Source: Pectinophora gossypiella
Lineage: Eukaryota; Arthropoda; Insecta; Lepidoptera; Gelechiidae
Assembly (NCBI RefSeq): GCF_024362695.1
Contig: NC_065414.1
Span: forward strand, 9,317,501 to 9,381,500
DNA: 64,000 nt
Direction of reading: 5' to 3'
The notes beneath the pieces are model-generated. The model searched no databases and was not told the DNA's origin. It saw nothing but the letters and a program-made list of their open reading frames with translations. Of the stretch, positions 25,758 to 37,194 are shown piece after piece. How positions within the stretch are numbered: the first letter of the stretch is position 1; the number at the start of each line of letters is the position of its first letter. The translations under genes and the position numbers were made by a program.

Positions 25758-27333
25758 TTATCATCTACATTTTATCAATTTTTGTTCTGTCAGTTTCAGT
25801 AACAGGGTTGCCAGGTCCAGACCCAGAGTAAACCTGACGGAAATAGGAGGGATTTATATATTGTTTGTAGGTACTCGAGACCTTCAAATAGCGGCAAAAA
25901 GATGTAGAGCTTATTTAGTTTAGTTTATCTATTACATAAATAATAACTTCGATCACCGGTACATTTACGCCTGTTGTATAATTTACATCTGTTGCTGAGC
26001 GAGGGTCCCAAGTTGGGACTCCCAAAACCCCTAAACGAAGGAAAATGTGTACAGCGCCATCTATATGTATGTTAGTATGTAACTTTGTAAATTTAGCTGT
26101 AAGCTCCCCAAATAAAATAAAATAAAATAAAATATTGTGTTTGAGGAGCATACCCTGGAAAGTCCCAATCCCCGCTATTTCTCTGCATAAGGTCAATCCC
26201 CAATTTTGAGATTCCCTGTACTTTGGGGAATTCTCCACAATGATGCAACCCTGATTATGACACCAAAAAAAAAAGAGGGCGGCAATAAAAAGCAAAAGGC
26301 ATTTTTTTTACTTCCTGTATAAAAATGCAAAATATTATGGATAACGATTCTACATAAATGCATTAAACTCAAATTAAACTACAAACGACCCTCCACCATA
26401 AGAAAATAAAATTATCTGTCAATAAGGCACGTTCATAATTTATTTAAAAATAATGTCACGACCATGATGTCGAACAAGGTTTAGTGTGAACCAAGTGTGT
26501 GTGAACAGTATCAAAGCTGTTTCTATGCTTGTCTTTGCTTGAAAAAAGATTGCAAAGTGAAGTACAGTACAGCAACCAGCAACATACTTTTATATTTTTA
26601 TTAGGTATTTGAAGCAGTGAAAAATAACACTGAATTAATGTTCACTCTAACATGACTGATGTAAAACATCTGTAATTTTAGAGTATAACGACAAGTTTTA
26701 TTCTAAAAAAAAAATGTGTTCTGCCGTCATTTGGGAAATGTATTTTATACATGTATGCACATAATAATGCATAAAATATAAATACCTAGGTATCTATGCC
26801 AATTTAAACTGAGAAATAGTTAACTTAGTCTACACAACTTTAATAATAAAAGTATTCAGTATATTGATCCAAATAACTTTAAAAATAAAAATACTTTATT
26901 ATAATACCTTCGTGGAGTAGCTGTTATTATCGACATGACTCCTTGACTCTCAGAACAATAACTAAAGCATAGAAGGAAGGCTAAAATAAGAATTCAGAAA
27001 CTATAAACCGGCTCTCTTCTAGCTTACGACACAAACTATGAGTGAGAAAAGGACAAATGATTCGCTCTTTGCTTCATTTTTTCCGAGGTTGTCACAACAT
27101 GAAATGTCATTTGGACCTATTGGACTCATTTTAACTCGGCCAAATACATAGTAACATACATAAGAAGATTTTACTTATATTTACCGAACTATTTGACACG
27201 GTCGCGTCAACTGTGTTTACGAGTGTCTTGTGTTCAGATTGTTTTAAGTGATAATTTAACAATATTTTTCCAAATAAATGGAAAGAAACTTTTATTTATA
27301 TCAAATAATTGAGTGTCTCGACTGTGTGACATT
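25758..27333. other. Region between COX16 and the THAP gene
   Basis: No supportable gene. A long frame on the minus strand (25915-26295) has no recognisable domain. (AAAAT)n-like sequence is at about 26107-26133. The stretch 26905-27330 is the promoter side of the THAP gene and is the part found inverted at 29025-29490. Confidence 0.4.
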
Positions 27334-28348
27334 ATGTCTTGTGTGGTATGGGGCTGCAGCTCACATTCAGGAAGAAAAGAAAATAGCCAACAACTTCTGT
27401 CGTTTCATCGGTAAGTTTTTTGTAATTTTCTAGTGAAATGTGAACTGCTGAACAATTTTAGGAAAGTAATATGTTTTGCTGAATAGATTTGTAGCATAAA
27501 ATATTTGAGATATCCATTATATTATACGTTTCATCGATGAATACGGAATTGATTTGAGGTTATGTTGATTGTCCATAGTGATGTACTAAAATTATCGATA
27601 CTTTTAATTTTTAGATTTCCTGTAGACGATAACAAAGAGAAAGAATGGATAATTCGCATTAATAGACGAAATTGGATTCCAAATAAGTACAGCCGTATTT
27701 GCTCGAAACATTTTACTGCGGATTCATTTATGTGTGTTCCTAATTCAAAGTGGAGGCGTCTTCGAGACGATGCTATTCCTACATTGAACATTATAGATCA
27801 GACAGATGAAATGGTGTTTAAATTTAAATTTCAGCCTAGCCTGCATCATCTCACTGCTGGATAGATAGATAAGATATTTGTATCATGTTATCACAACACG
27901 TTTATACTATCTATCATTCAACTACATATTATTATGTACTTAATAAACTTAGTATATATACTAAGTCTGTAGTTGTTTTATGTCTAAACAATTATGAGTT
28001 GTACACGTTTTATATAAGTAAATTATTATTATCTTTGATTTCAGATATTAAATCCAAAAGTGTCGACTGGATTTACATGAAAAGGTATATCAAATAATTT
28101 TCTTTTTTTATATTTTTAACATGATATACATATATAGAGTGTATAATTCAACCAGCTGCACAATGCACTTAAATCAGATATATTTTACTTTTATTTTTAT
28201 AGATTATTTTGTACATATACTATTTTAACATTATTATTAAACTTTATTTCAGTCAGTTCAAGAAGACGAGATGAAAAATTTAAAAGAAAAGCTGAACAAG
28301 TCCCGCCTCAAGATCAAACGACTTAATGAAAAAAAAAAAACAATGTGA
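27334..28348 (+). CDS. THAP-domain DNA-binding protein, small
   Basis: Likely zinc-dependent, sequence-specific DNA-binding protein in the nucleus. Exon 1 is 27334-27410 (donor GTAAGT), exon 2 starts at 27615 (acceptor TTTTTAG). The THAP motif is complete: Cys3, Cys8, Cys55 and His58 (C2CH), Pro28, Trp37, Phe59, and the AIPTLN box at 79-84. Two ends are possible. Reading through exon 2 stops at 27864, giving 108 residues. Alternatively exon 2 ends at 27813 (a weaker GTGTTT donor) and joins 28253-28348 in phase, adding a 31-residue Lys/Leu-rich coiled-coil-like tail (MKNLKEKLNKSRLKIKRLN), giving 123 residues. A short C-terminal coiled coil is common in THAP proteins, so I favour the second. 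It may descend from a transposase DNA-binding domain. Confidence 0.78.
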
Positions 28349-28398
28349 CAGGGTGTCACAAAGACAGTTTCTAAGCAAATTGACACTGTTTAGAAATT

Positions 28399-28404
28399 AA
28401 TAAA
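28399..28404 (+). terminator. Poly(A) signal for the THAP gene
   Basis: AATAAA about 50 bp after the coiled-coil exon stop; another at about 28450. Their position supports that exon being the last one. Confidence 0.5.
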
Positions 28405-28621
28405 TTTGTATTTATTGTAAATATAATGTACATAATTAATAACGTGTGAAATAAATACTTGCTAATGAACAGATTTACGATCTAATTTATATTTCATTTT
28501 ACCTCCTTTTCTTATTTACTCCTACTCCAACACTCCAGGTTGATACGAACTGCGCCCAATAAAGAATGTAATGAATGTTATAGATTTGTGTAAGCGACTT
28601 AGATAAATCTTGACTAAACCT

Positions 28622-28690
28622 TCCTTTACAAATACAAATATACTTTATTGCACACAACATACAATACTTACAAGTTTTGCACGAAAGATA
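28622..28690 (-). repeat. 3' tail of a non-LTR retroposon
   Basis: On the minus strand it ends TTGTGTGCAATAAAGTATATTTGTATTTGT, the same tail phrase (TGCAATAAAGTATATTTG) as the copy near 40775-40825, which ends in an ATTTG repeat. Only the tail is recognisable. Confidence 0.5.
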
Positions 28691-29024
28691 CAGTACACCA
28701 CCTACCTACCTTTTACTTTCCCTTTCTGTTCTCTTATGAATACTTGTATGCCGTATTTTTTTAAGTATAATGCTATATCTAGTAGGTACGAGTATGGTAA
28801 TCCTAGTATTGAAACAGCTTGTAGCCCTAGTAAAGACCGCCATTTTATGTTTACAGAGTGGCACGTTTTTTCTGTAGGTATTTCCCGTCCATACTCTTTT
28901 CTATGTCTATGGCGTGACCCCATCGGGCCTCTTACCGTCTGTGCGGCTTAGACCCGGCGGCGGCGGTTCCAATTTGCACGGCACGTCGATCGACACCAGT
29001 GCACGGCGGATGACATCATAAATA

Positions 29025-29490
29025 AATTCGAATATTACAAAATACTTACCGATGAAACGATAACAGTTGGCTATTTTCTTTCCTTCCTGAATGTGAGCTG
29101 CAGCTCCAAACTAATATAAACCAGACAATATAATCCAAAAATGGTTAGATACTTACCTATCAGAGACAGAGTCTCCTTTCATCAAGAAGAAGATAATTGC
29201 ATCCTACAAAAAGAAATCTTGTAAAAAAAATTTATCGACATTAATTGTAAGTAAATTTAATTTTATCGACATATTACTAAAGTGAAACCCAACACTAGGC
29301 AATGAAAAACTTGTGACAACCTACGAAATTACGAAACAATTTTTGTATATGCGTCTTTGTCTAACATTACGCCGGTTCCGTAAGATAAAGTAGAGCAGAA
29401 TTATAGAGTTCTGTTGCTATTTTAGCCTTCCTTCTATGCTTTAGTTATTGTTCTGAGCCTTGACTCCACTACTACACTACGATAAAATTT
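29025..29490 (-). pseudogene. Inverted degenerate copy of THAP promoter and first exon
   Basis: On the minus strand GAGCTGCAGCTCACATTCAG, then GAAAGAAAATAGCCAAC and TCGTTTCATCGGTAAGT match THAP exon 1 including its donor (27355-27416). Further out, AACAATAACTAAAGCATAG with AAGGAAGGCTAAAATA matches about 26955-26985, and GGTTGTCACAA matches the region between. The exon's start codon is lost and an in-frame TAG replaces codons near the start, so it cannot encode the domain. Confidence 0.7.
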
Positions 29491-29494
29491 ATAA

Positions 29495-29626
29495 AATGGC
29501 GGACTGTTGCGAGTGACGTATGTGTTGTGTGTTTACGAGTTTCTTATTTCATACGGATAGTGATTTGATAATGAAGTGAGGACTGTTAGATAAAAATTTC
29601 GTCTTATCTGATATTCTTGATATTTG
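29495..29626 (+). promoter_or_regulatory. Possible untranslated first exon
   Basis: Sequence with AAAATGGCGGACTG (a short upstream frame ending in TGA) leads to a strong donor TTG|GTAAGT at 29627. It starts beside the THAP-like inverted promoter and faces the plus strand, so it could be a first exon of the downstream plus-strand gene or a stray transcript. Confidence 0.25.
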
Positions 29627-30499
29627 GTAAGTACATAATTTACTGTGTAGTTTATACTTGGTATGACTAACGAAGTTTGTCACGGAACACAGCCCGAACT
29701 TGAGGCAAGATTGTAGGCGGGATGGTACCTACGTCCTCGTTTGTGAACGCGGATAAAATAATTACAATATCAGCGCAATGGCGACATTACTATTTGGATA
29801 ACTTTCGTTTTATGTATTTTTAAGATATCACATTAGTTTTGTTTTGAAAGCTTATGTTATTCTAGACGTAACAGGCTTCGTTCTTCATTTGGTATCTGAG
29901 GCCTGGGGTTATCTAATTATTCCACTCTATCTTATTGATATTCCTTGCACAAATACCACAAGTATTAGTTTTGTGATGACTTCTATTCCACCCATAATGA
30001 AATATATTTTAAAATTTTATAGTTCACAAGGAAAACTGAAATATATAAGTACTATCTACTTAATTATTGCAAAATAAAACCGTACTAGGTAATTGGTTAA
30101 TACTTGGTTAAAAGTTAGTCAAACTGGCATTAGCGAAGATAATAACAAAAAAACATTAACAATAGTATGTTTTCTTATCAACATGAAGTCTCGGTGTATA
30201 TGTGATTATTTCCAACATATGGCTGATCAGATGAATGTCTACTGTGCCATATTATTTGGCCTGCTTTGCTCCTAGTCTACTTTAGATACCAATTTCCCAA
30301 TAATCCATTTCATCTATTGTCACTGTTTTTCTTTTCCCAAGTTTTCTATAATAATGTGGGAATGGAAACTGCATTGTTTAGATTATGCTCTAAAAACTGG
30401 GTAGGTGAATCATGTTTTTATTTGTCTATAAGAGCTTTTGTACGGTTATGAGCTAAGTTTTAAATTTAGCCTTGAGAATTAAGATTAATATTGTTTTTT

Positions 30500-31110
30500 T
30501 TTTTCGTTTTTGTAATCTGCGACTTGGCGATCTGTTGTTTAACAATGAGCCAATTTGAGGTTTTGACTTTAGAAGTCTGATTTGGTTTTCTTTATTTAGA
30601 AGGGCATTCATTCAGCATTGCCACCTCTATTACATGTTGTTGATTCTATTTACTAGATTAGAGACACTATGTTGTTATAGTCTGGAGTAAAGAAGGCTGC
30701 CAGTCATTTCTAGCTGTGTTGCTAACAGATTGATATATTTAGAGAATCTTGTTTGGTATGTGCGGCTAAATTGTGAAAGATCAGCACTGATGTAATTGGT
30801 GCAGATATATTGTGGGATATTAAGCATTGTTTGCATTGCCTTGGTTTGAAATCTTTCCAGAATCTCTATGTTACTAGCTGTGCCCCAAAGCTGAATACCA
30901 GATTGGTTTAAGTATGCATTTGTAGATGGTCACTTTACTGGAATTGGACATATGAGAATTTCAATCTATTAGCCAGCGCATGTTTCTTAAGCATGTATCC
31001 AGTTGCTTCAGTTTTGTCCATATGTGTTTTCTTCATGTGAGCTGTCTGTCTAGGTGATTTCCAAGATATTTTGGGTTGTCTGATTGTGGTAATGCTTCAT
31101 TATTCAGTAA
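30500..31110 (-). pseudogene. Decayed jockey-like reverse transcriptase C-terminal remnant
   Basis: The minus strand reads SGIQLWGTASNIEILERFQ, then SADLSQFSRTYQTRFSKYIN with stops nearby. This is the pattern after the reverse-transcriptase domain in jockey-type ORF2 proteins (YGIQLWGxAS-SNI-ILxRFQ). No catalytic motif survives, and several stops interrupt the rest. Confidence 0.7.
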
Positions 31111-31727
31111 CATGGACGGGCAAATTTGCCTGTTTGATTAATACTGAATATAAACACAAAAATCTACAACTTTCGATCCCTATGACAATTGTATCTAAGT
31201 TGTTAGTCATTTAAATGAAGATCAAAAAAGTTGTAAAAGTATCATGACATTTCATGATGAACATGTCAGACTCCTTATGAATATGACTATTATTCCCTAT
31301 TGATCTTGTTTATCATCCTATAAACATGTTTTTAAACAATTCAAAAGCCATAGTTCAGAATTTAAAAAAAAACTCCACAAAAATTATACATTTTTTTATT
31401 ATTATTCTTCATATGCCTGCTCATTACTCATGTATTATAATTTTCTATTAAGTATAGTCTTCAGCACTTCAGTTGAGTACTAAAGGTATTCACTTGTTTA
31501 TAAACTGTACATCATGTACAAGAATAGACAATACTGCATTATGATACTGAACTTCTAATGTGTGATTATTGTATAGTAACCTACTGTACAGAGAGTGTCA
31601 CATTTATAATGTTGTAGTAATTGGCTTCAGGCCAGTTGCTATGTGCATTGTCGTTTATGTGTTGCCAACTTATGTAAGATTACTATGAACATTTGATTGG
31701 TATTTGAGTTCTGCATAGCCTTCTTCA

Positions 31728-31840
31728 TCATCATCATTAATTTATGAGCCACGCTCTTGCCGGTGTAGCATTCTCCATGCTACTTTTTAGGGAAAAATAG
31801 GGCAGTAGTTTCCCTCTTGCCTCCACAACCTTCTTACACA
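31728..31840 (+). repeat. Interspersed repeat fragment
   Basis: GCCACGCTCTTG, GGTGTAGCATTC-TCCATGCTA and AGGGAAAAATAGGGCAGT also occur, in the same orientation, at about 61118-61185. It is non-coding and probably a mobile-element remnant. Confidence 0.6.
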
Positions 31841-33744
31841 TTGTTTATTTATTTTTCTTTTATGAAGCATCTAAAAACTTGCTAAGATGCAATGTAACTA
31901 GGACAACTACCAGGACAAATATTTTAACAGTTACGACGAGGGAACAAATGAGTACGCGCTGCTGAAATGGTTCGGTTCGGCGGCGGATACGGAGAATGGT
32001 CGGGCGCAGCATAGCGGGCGAAGTGGCAGAAAATGTCATGATTAAAATATCTTCACATAAATACCTAAATCATCCACATTCTACATAATTAAATACAACT
32101 ACGAGTATTTGGGAACTGCACCTCTAAATTACTAAATCACTAGCATTTCTTACGTACCTAACGTCTATCTGTAGCTATTTCACGTATAAACTGCTGAAGG
32201 TTGGTATGAGACCGTTTGAGAGCTAAGGAAGGAAATAGGGTAGGTACTGTCCAGAGACGTACTTAGAGTGCTATACAGCCTAAATCCACGCGGATGAATC
32301 TTTGTTATAATTTAGTATTTCTAGATATGTCTAGCAATGACTAGAAAGTAAATACCAGCTAAACATAATTTGATCGAAGTCCTAATATTAGCCTTGCAGC
32401 GAATGCAAATAGTTATAATTATATAGTCGCTGTCTGCGTCTAAATTTAGGGGAGACAGCAGTGCGCATATGTTGCTCTGACTCATACTGCCTGCCATTGA
32501 TCAAGGCACCTCTATTCGCTAATCAAAACTACTCGTGGAGTGATATATAGCTCTATAACAAGTGTATTCGATCAGACAGTATAAATGTGAGATGTACGCG
32601 CGATAGAGGCTAAGTAGTAGGCACATATCGGCCGATCACTCACGATTCAGATACTGTCCCGTGTATTAAGATTCAGCCCTGTGTGCGGCGTCGCACAGTA
32701 GGACGTCACCTTAATGGCGTTTATTATGTCCAACAATATACATTTTGTGAGCCGAAGACTGCTTTGTCGCAGTGTCAATAACCTTTGGATAATTCAAATA
32801 GGAAATTACGAGCACCGATGCTCGAAAAGGCATTTCGCCTTACAAAGGAATATCGCAGTGAGGAAGTCGGGTCGATGTCGTTTAAGACAATTAAAGCGGC
32901 AGAAGTTTATGAGTCAGCCTGCGAGGACGTCCTCGCGTCGCCGGTCATGACTTGCGATCACCTTGCAACAAAGAAACACATGTGACAGGAATCGTATATC
33001 CGAGGATATCGCGCTTCAATCTTGTATTTTATATCAATCGTCGATAATATCGCATCAATAATTCTCATCGCTCGATCTAAGATATCGCATCACTTCTCTC
33101 TATGTAGGTATGTATAAACTTAGGTTTCACAATTAAAAACAGTTTCGTGCAGTTTTCACTTATAAATTGTAATAAAATACGATGCCTCGTCAGTGACTGG
33201 GTAGGGACGGTTGTTATCGCGGAGAACCACTGAAGCGTAGCATCGATTTTTCATCTCGGTGTAAACTTTACATCTATTTTCTGACGTACTTGCTATTGCT
33301 AGTATAACTTCTTCCTTGAAACCTTGAATGTAGGTACCTACCTAACTTTATTAACACATGTGTTCTAAACTTGTGAACGTTGTATACGAGGTGGAGTAAA
33401 TCATTATCCTCAGCGGGTGTTGACGGACGGGCGACGACGGTCGTCAGGCGCGGCAGATGACATCACCGGCCGTACATTGTTTGCCAGTCTAATTTGATGA
33501 GTACAGTACAGTGGGCGACTAAAGAAAACCACTTGTCCATAGTTGACAACTCAATTTCGACTTTACTTCTAACGAATTAGACGTCTTTCTCAAGATATTC
33601 ACTGGTAACTCTATTGGTCAACCGTATGAGTGCACTCGATAATTGCTCGATCACTTGCTAAATGTTTTGCTTAATTTACAAAGATATAGGAACTGGGTAA
33701 TTTGTGAACTTTATTAAATGTCTTTTAGAAATACATGTTTTTTT

Positions 33745-34030
33745 TTTACCTTTGATGGGTTTGGTCTTGGTCCCAGACTTGCCCGAAGGCATTGACGAGG
33801 CCTAAGATGGAGCGAGCTCGCCCAGATGGTGCCTGTTTACTCTGGCCTTGAAAGCACTTCGGAAATACGGAAGACGGCAGAGAATTCCCTATAAATAAAC
33901 CCCCTACATAAACTCCCTATAAATAAATAAACTGACGCCTATTTCCTACCGGGGTAAGCAGAGACTATGGAATTTAATTTGCTTCGATACTGACACAGTT
34001 CTTTTGCTTCCTCTACATTCATAACCACAA
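33745..34030 (+). repeat. Two adjoining interspersed repeat fragments
   Basis: 33745-33890 matches the CCTAAGATGGAGCGAG family at 11645-11745. 33920-34030 carries ACGCCTATTTCCTACCGGGG, TAAGCAGAGACTATGGAATT, a phrase also seen near 12455-12505, 16770-16830 (inverted), 40060-40115 (inverted) and 45985-46035 (inverted). These are common non-coding lepidopteran repeat pieces. Confidence 0.55.
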
Positions 34031-36889
34031 GAAATCGTTAGTCCAGTTCAGCTATTTATTGAAATGTTTGAAATGTTAGTGGCAAATGCGTAGTTTTACG
34101 AACATTGAGTCTCAAGTCTAATGTATTATGAATGGTTATAATAAGAAAGTAAAAGTTATCAATCATAAGAACCAATGAATTTATATCAAACGCAAGATCG
34201 TGCCATGAATGATGATGACAACTTAACCATCAACCTTGTTTACTTAGATATTTTATACGCTTGAGGACATCGCCAGTTCCTTACTGTTTACCTTAATCGA
34301 AAAGCGATAAATCGTTTTCAAGGTTCAACTTCTTTACTCTTTATCTTTTGTGAAAACTTTGACGCAAAAGAGCAAAACGTTTTTATCTCTCAAGCAAACT
34401 ATTCAATGCGATACTGTTTTCATTTCCAACAAAGTTAGAGATTCTCGACGTCAATTTAGCATTTGTCGAAGCTAATCTGACACGCAAAACGTTTTTAATT
34501 GGTAGCAGAATGAATGTCGACTACTCGAGAGCGACGCGCAGATTAACCGTCTCCAGTGATCCACGATGATGGGAAGCAGGTCATGGCCTGCAACTCTGCA
34601 TTAGCTGCTCCATGTGTTACATTTCCGATGGAACTAGTTCTGGGTTATTGGCAGGTTATACCGGCGCGGCGCGGCCGATGGATGCTCATTAGCACAAATC
34701 CTTGGTGTTCCTTGTAATTGGAACAAACAACACCAACATTTTTCAAACTCACCCATCACGTTATTCTAACAGAAAGCTCGGTGTGGGTACTTGGGGTACT
34801 TAGTTCATTTTACGATGGATGTACCTCTGACTACCCCATTGGGATATAGTCGCGAACTTATGTACGTAAGTGACACATAAAACAACGTCTTTACGTCACC
34901 TTGAGTTTATTCAGCAAAGGTAAAAGATATAAAACCACCAACGCGTATTTTACGTGCGATATAATATAACCATCATACAGACGAATGTTGACGTAAAGTT
35001 TGTTTTTGTTATCGATCAATGATAAGTACCAAATCGAATGTTTGGCGCATCGCATATATCAGAAAGCAACATGGAATATATAATCGCTTTTTTGTTAGAA
35101 AAGGGAAACTCCAAATGTTGCGCACTTAACGCACTGATTGAGCAGAGTAGTAGTTATGACCGTAGTCGGATCGAATTTATGCCTTCTGTTGGCCCTCTTT
35201 TGCGATGTCTAGTTGGTTTTTGGCCAGTGATACATTGTCAGTGAGTGGATCTCGCAGTCCGCAGCCCACTGTCGGTACGGCATGGCGCATGGCAGTGCAG
35301 TCGCCGCCGCGCGAACGTTACCGTACGCCGGATTCCTCTCACGCTCCAGTTGCCACAAATACCACTAATTGTATTGCATTTTGCCACAACGACTGCACGG
35401 ATGTTGAGTCGTGGTCCCATTGACACGATGCGCACTTAACGTCAATTTGTTACGCCAACGTCATGACGGTTGAGCTCATCTGTTAACGTCGGTCGTATCC
35501 GTATCATCATAATGAATTGCACTACAATCACGGCATAAAACATTGATTAAATGACGATAATGTTTTCAGTTTCTTCATGACTCACCATTCCGGTCTACGT
35601 AGTTCATCAAAATAAAACTTTGTATATTACTGAGCGAACACGCCTTGGTAACCAAATACCGCCTTGGCGGCTTAACCAGTTCGCTTAGTACAGCGATTGT
35701 GTAAAAATGTATTATGTGAAAAATAATTCGTTCCAAATGTTGCATGCATTACTAGCTGACCTCATTGTTGGCCAGGGACACACGCATTCTTGGCAAGCTG
35801 ATAACTCAATTGTGTCAGGTTATCGGTATAGCCACAGGGTCAGACGAAATTCGTTGCGTTTATTGATAAATTACATTCTATGTTCAAGGAGATAGTGGGT
35901 TGAATTTATGACCCCTTGACAAATCTAATAATCATTTTGTCTTCATTTATTAGCAAAATTACGCACGATTATCTTTTAACTTCATTTATATTCTTTTAAT
36001 CATTCGTGGTGTCACCATTCATTCACATTGTTCAAATCTGAGCCTTTGTATCTCATGTTTTTAAAAGAAGAGTCCATTTGACGTGACTTAACTTCCCGTG
36101 AAAATATTTACCTATTCAATGCAAATAACTTTAGCGTCAAAAATGATTGAATAAGGTGTTTTTCCATGTCTGTCAGATCCGGCTGGATTTGCCAATCTTT
36201 GAATGAAGCTATTAAATGTTGAGAATCACGTTATCGGCTGTTTGAGCTCAGTGGGCACGTGTTACAAGTACGCCGGTGTCGGTTACAAGGTATCGCTGTA
36301 TCAGTGGCTGATGTGCGCGTTTCCTGTGTGCACTCGGCTACCTCGACGTAACTTGAGATCAGTAGATCGCCCCAGGAAATCGCCACCCGTTCGCTTACCA
36401 TTCCTTAAGCTTATTGGTAGCTATTAGTCAGCCTCTATACCCGCGGGGTTTCCTCTTGATAACTTCTCAGTGTACGCATCAACCTATCATATTTTCCAGT
36501 AAGCCAGTTAGAAATTATATTGCGGAGCTCACATCATTTGGCTTTAAATTACCTGGTGGTCGTCAAGTAGACTCACTGTTGCATCGTCGTCGTCTTGTTC
36601 TTTTATTTTTATTGTTGTTAGATGTTGTGTCGCTTAATGTTTCAGCAGTGCATATTTAAATTGTCTTTTTATTCGTCTGCAAATAGCTTCATCTGTCCCA
36701 ACCCATCTGGGACAATAAATCAGTAAACACACCACATGATGTCATCCCAAACACGATTTATTTGTCATTAGCTCTAATTCTGTCTATTAGATATGTGAAA
36801 TCTTCACGGCCCCTGGGTTTCGATTGCGCAGTTAAGACAAATGGCATGGATGTAGACTGTAGTTTGTGTAATGGTTATACTAATAGGGA

Positions 36890-37194
36890 AATTCGCTCGT
36901 CGGTAGATCGGCAGCGGCTGACAGTCAGCGACAGGCGACCGCGTCGTCAACACGCCCGCGTGTCGACTCGATCGGAGTACCATGTTGCAGTGCTAGTCAC
37001 CTCACAGTGTAAACAAACAAAGAAACCACCCGCGGCGGTTGACTCACTCCTGAAAAACGTCACGTGTAAACAACTCTCTCTAGTGTTGTGTACGCATTTT
37101 AAGCACAATTCATATTGGTGACAAGTGAGACTTTGATCTTTGTGTTTCATAGAAGAGTTCTAAAAAAATTGGATATGTTTTTCGTAAAGTTACA
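36890..37194 (+). promoter_or_regulatory. Possible untranslated first exon
   Basis: A GC-richer block (about 36895-37060, with GACAGTCAGCGACAGGCGACC and CACGTG) leads to a donor TTACA|GTGAGT at 37195. A frame of 119 codons overlaps it but has no domain. It resembles an alternative promoter with a 5'UTR exon on the plus strand. Confidence 0.25.

Noticed and set aside
25915..26295. 126-codon frame on the minus strand
   Set aside because: The product has no domain, runs through an AAAAT-type repeat, and has no splice or promoter context.
32714..32985. Two overlapping frames on the plus strand (78 and 66 codons)
   Set aside because: They overlap in different frames, with no domain, no partner exon found and no poly(A) signal close by.
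36762..37121. 119-codon frame as a protein gene
   Set aside because: The composition is erratic and there is no domain. The region is better explained as an untranslated first exon, if anything.
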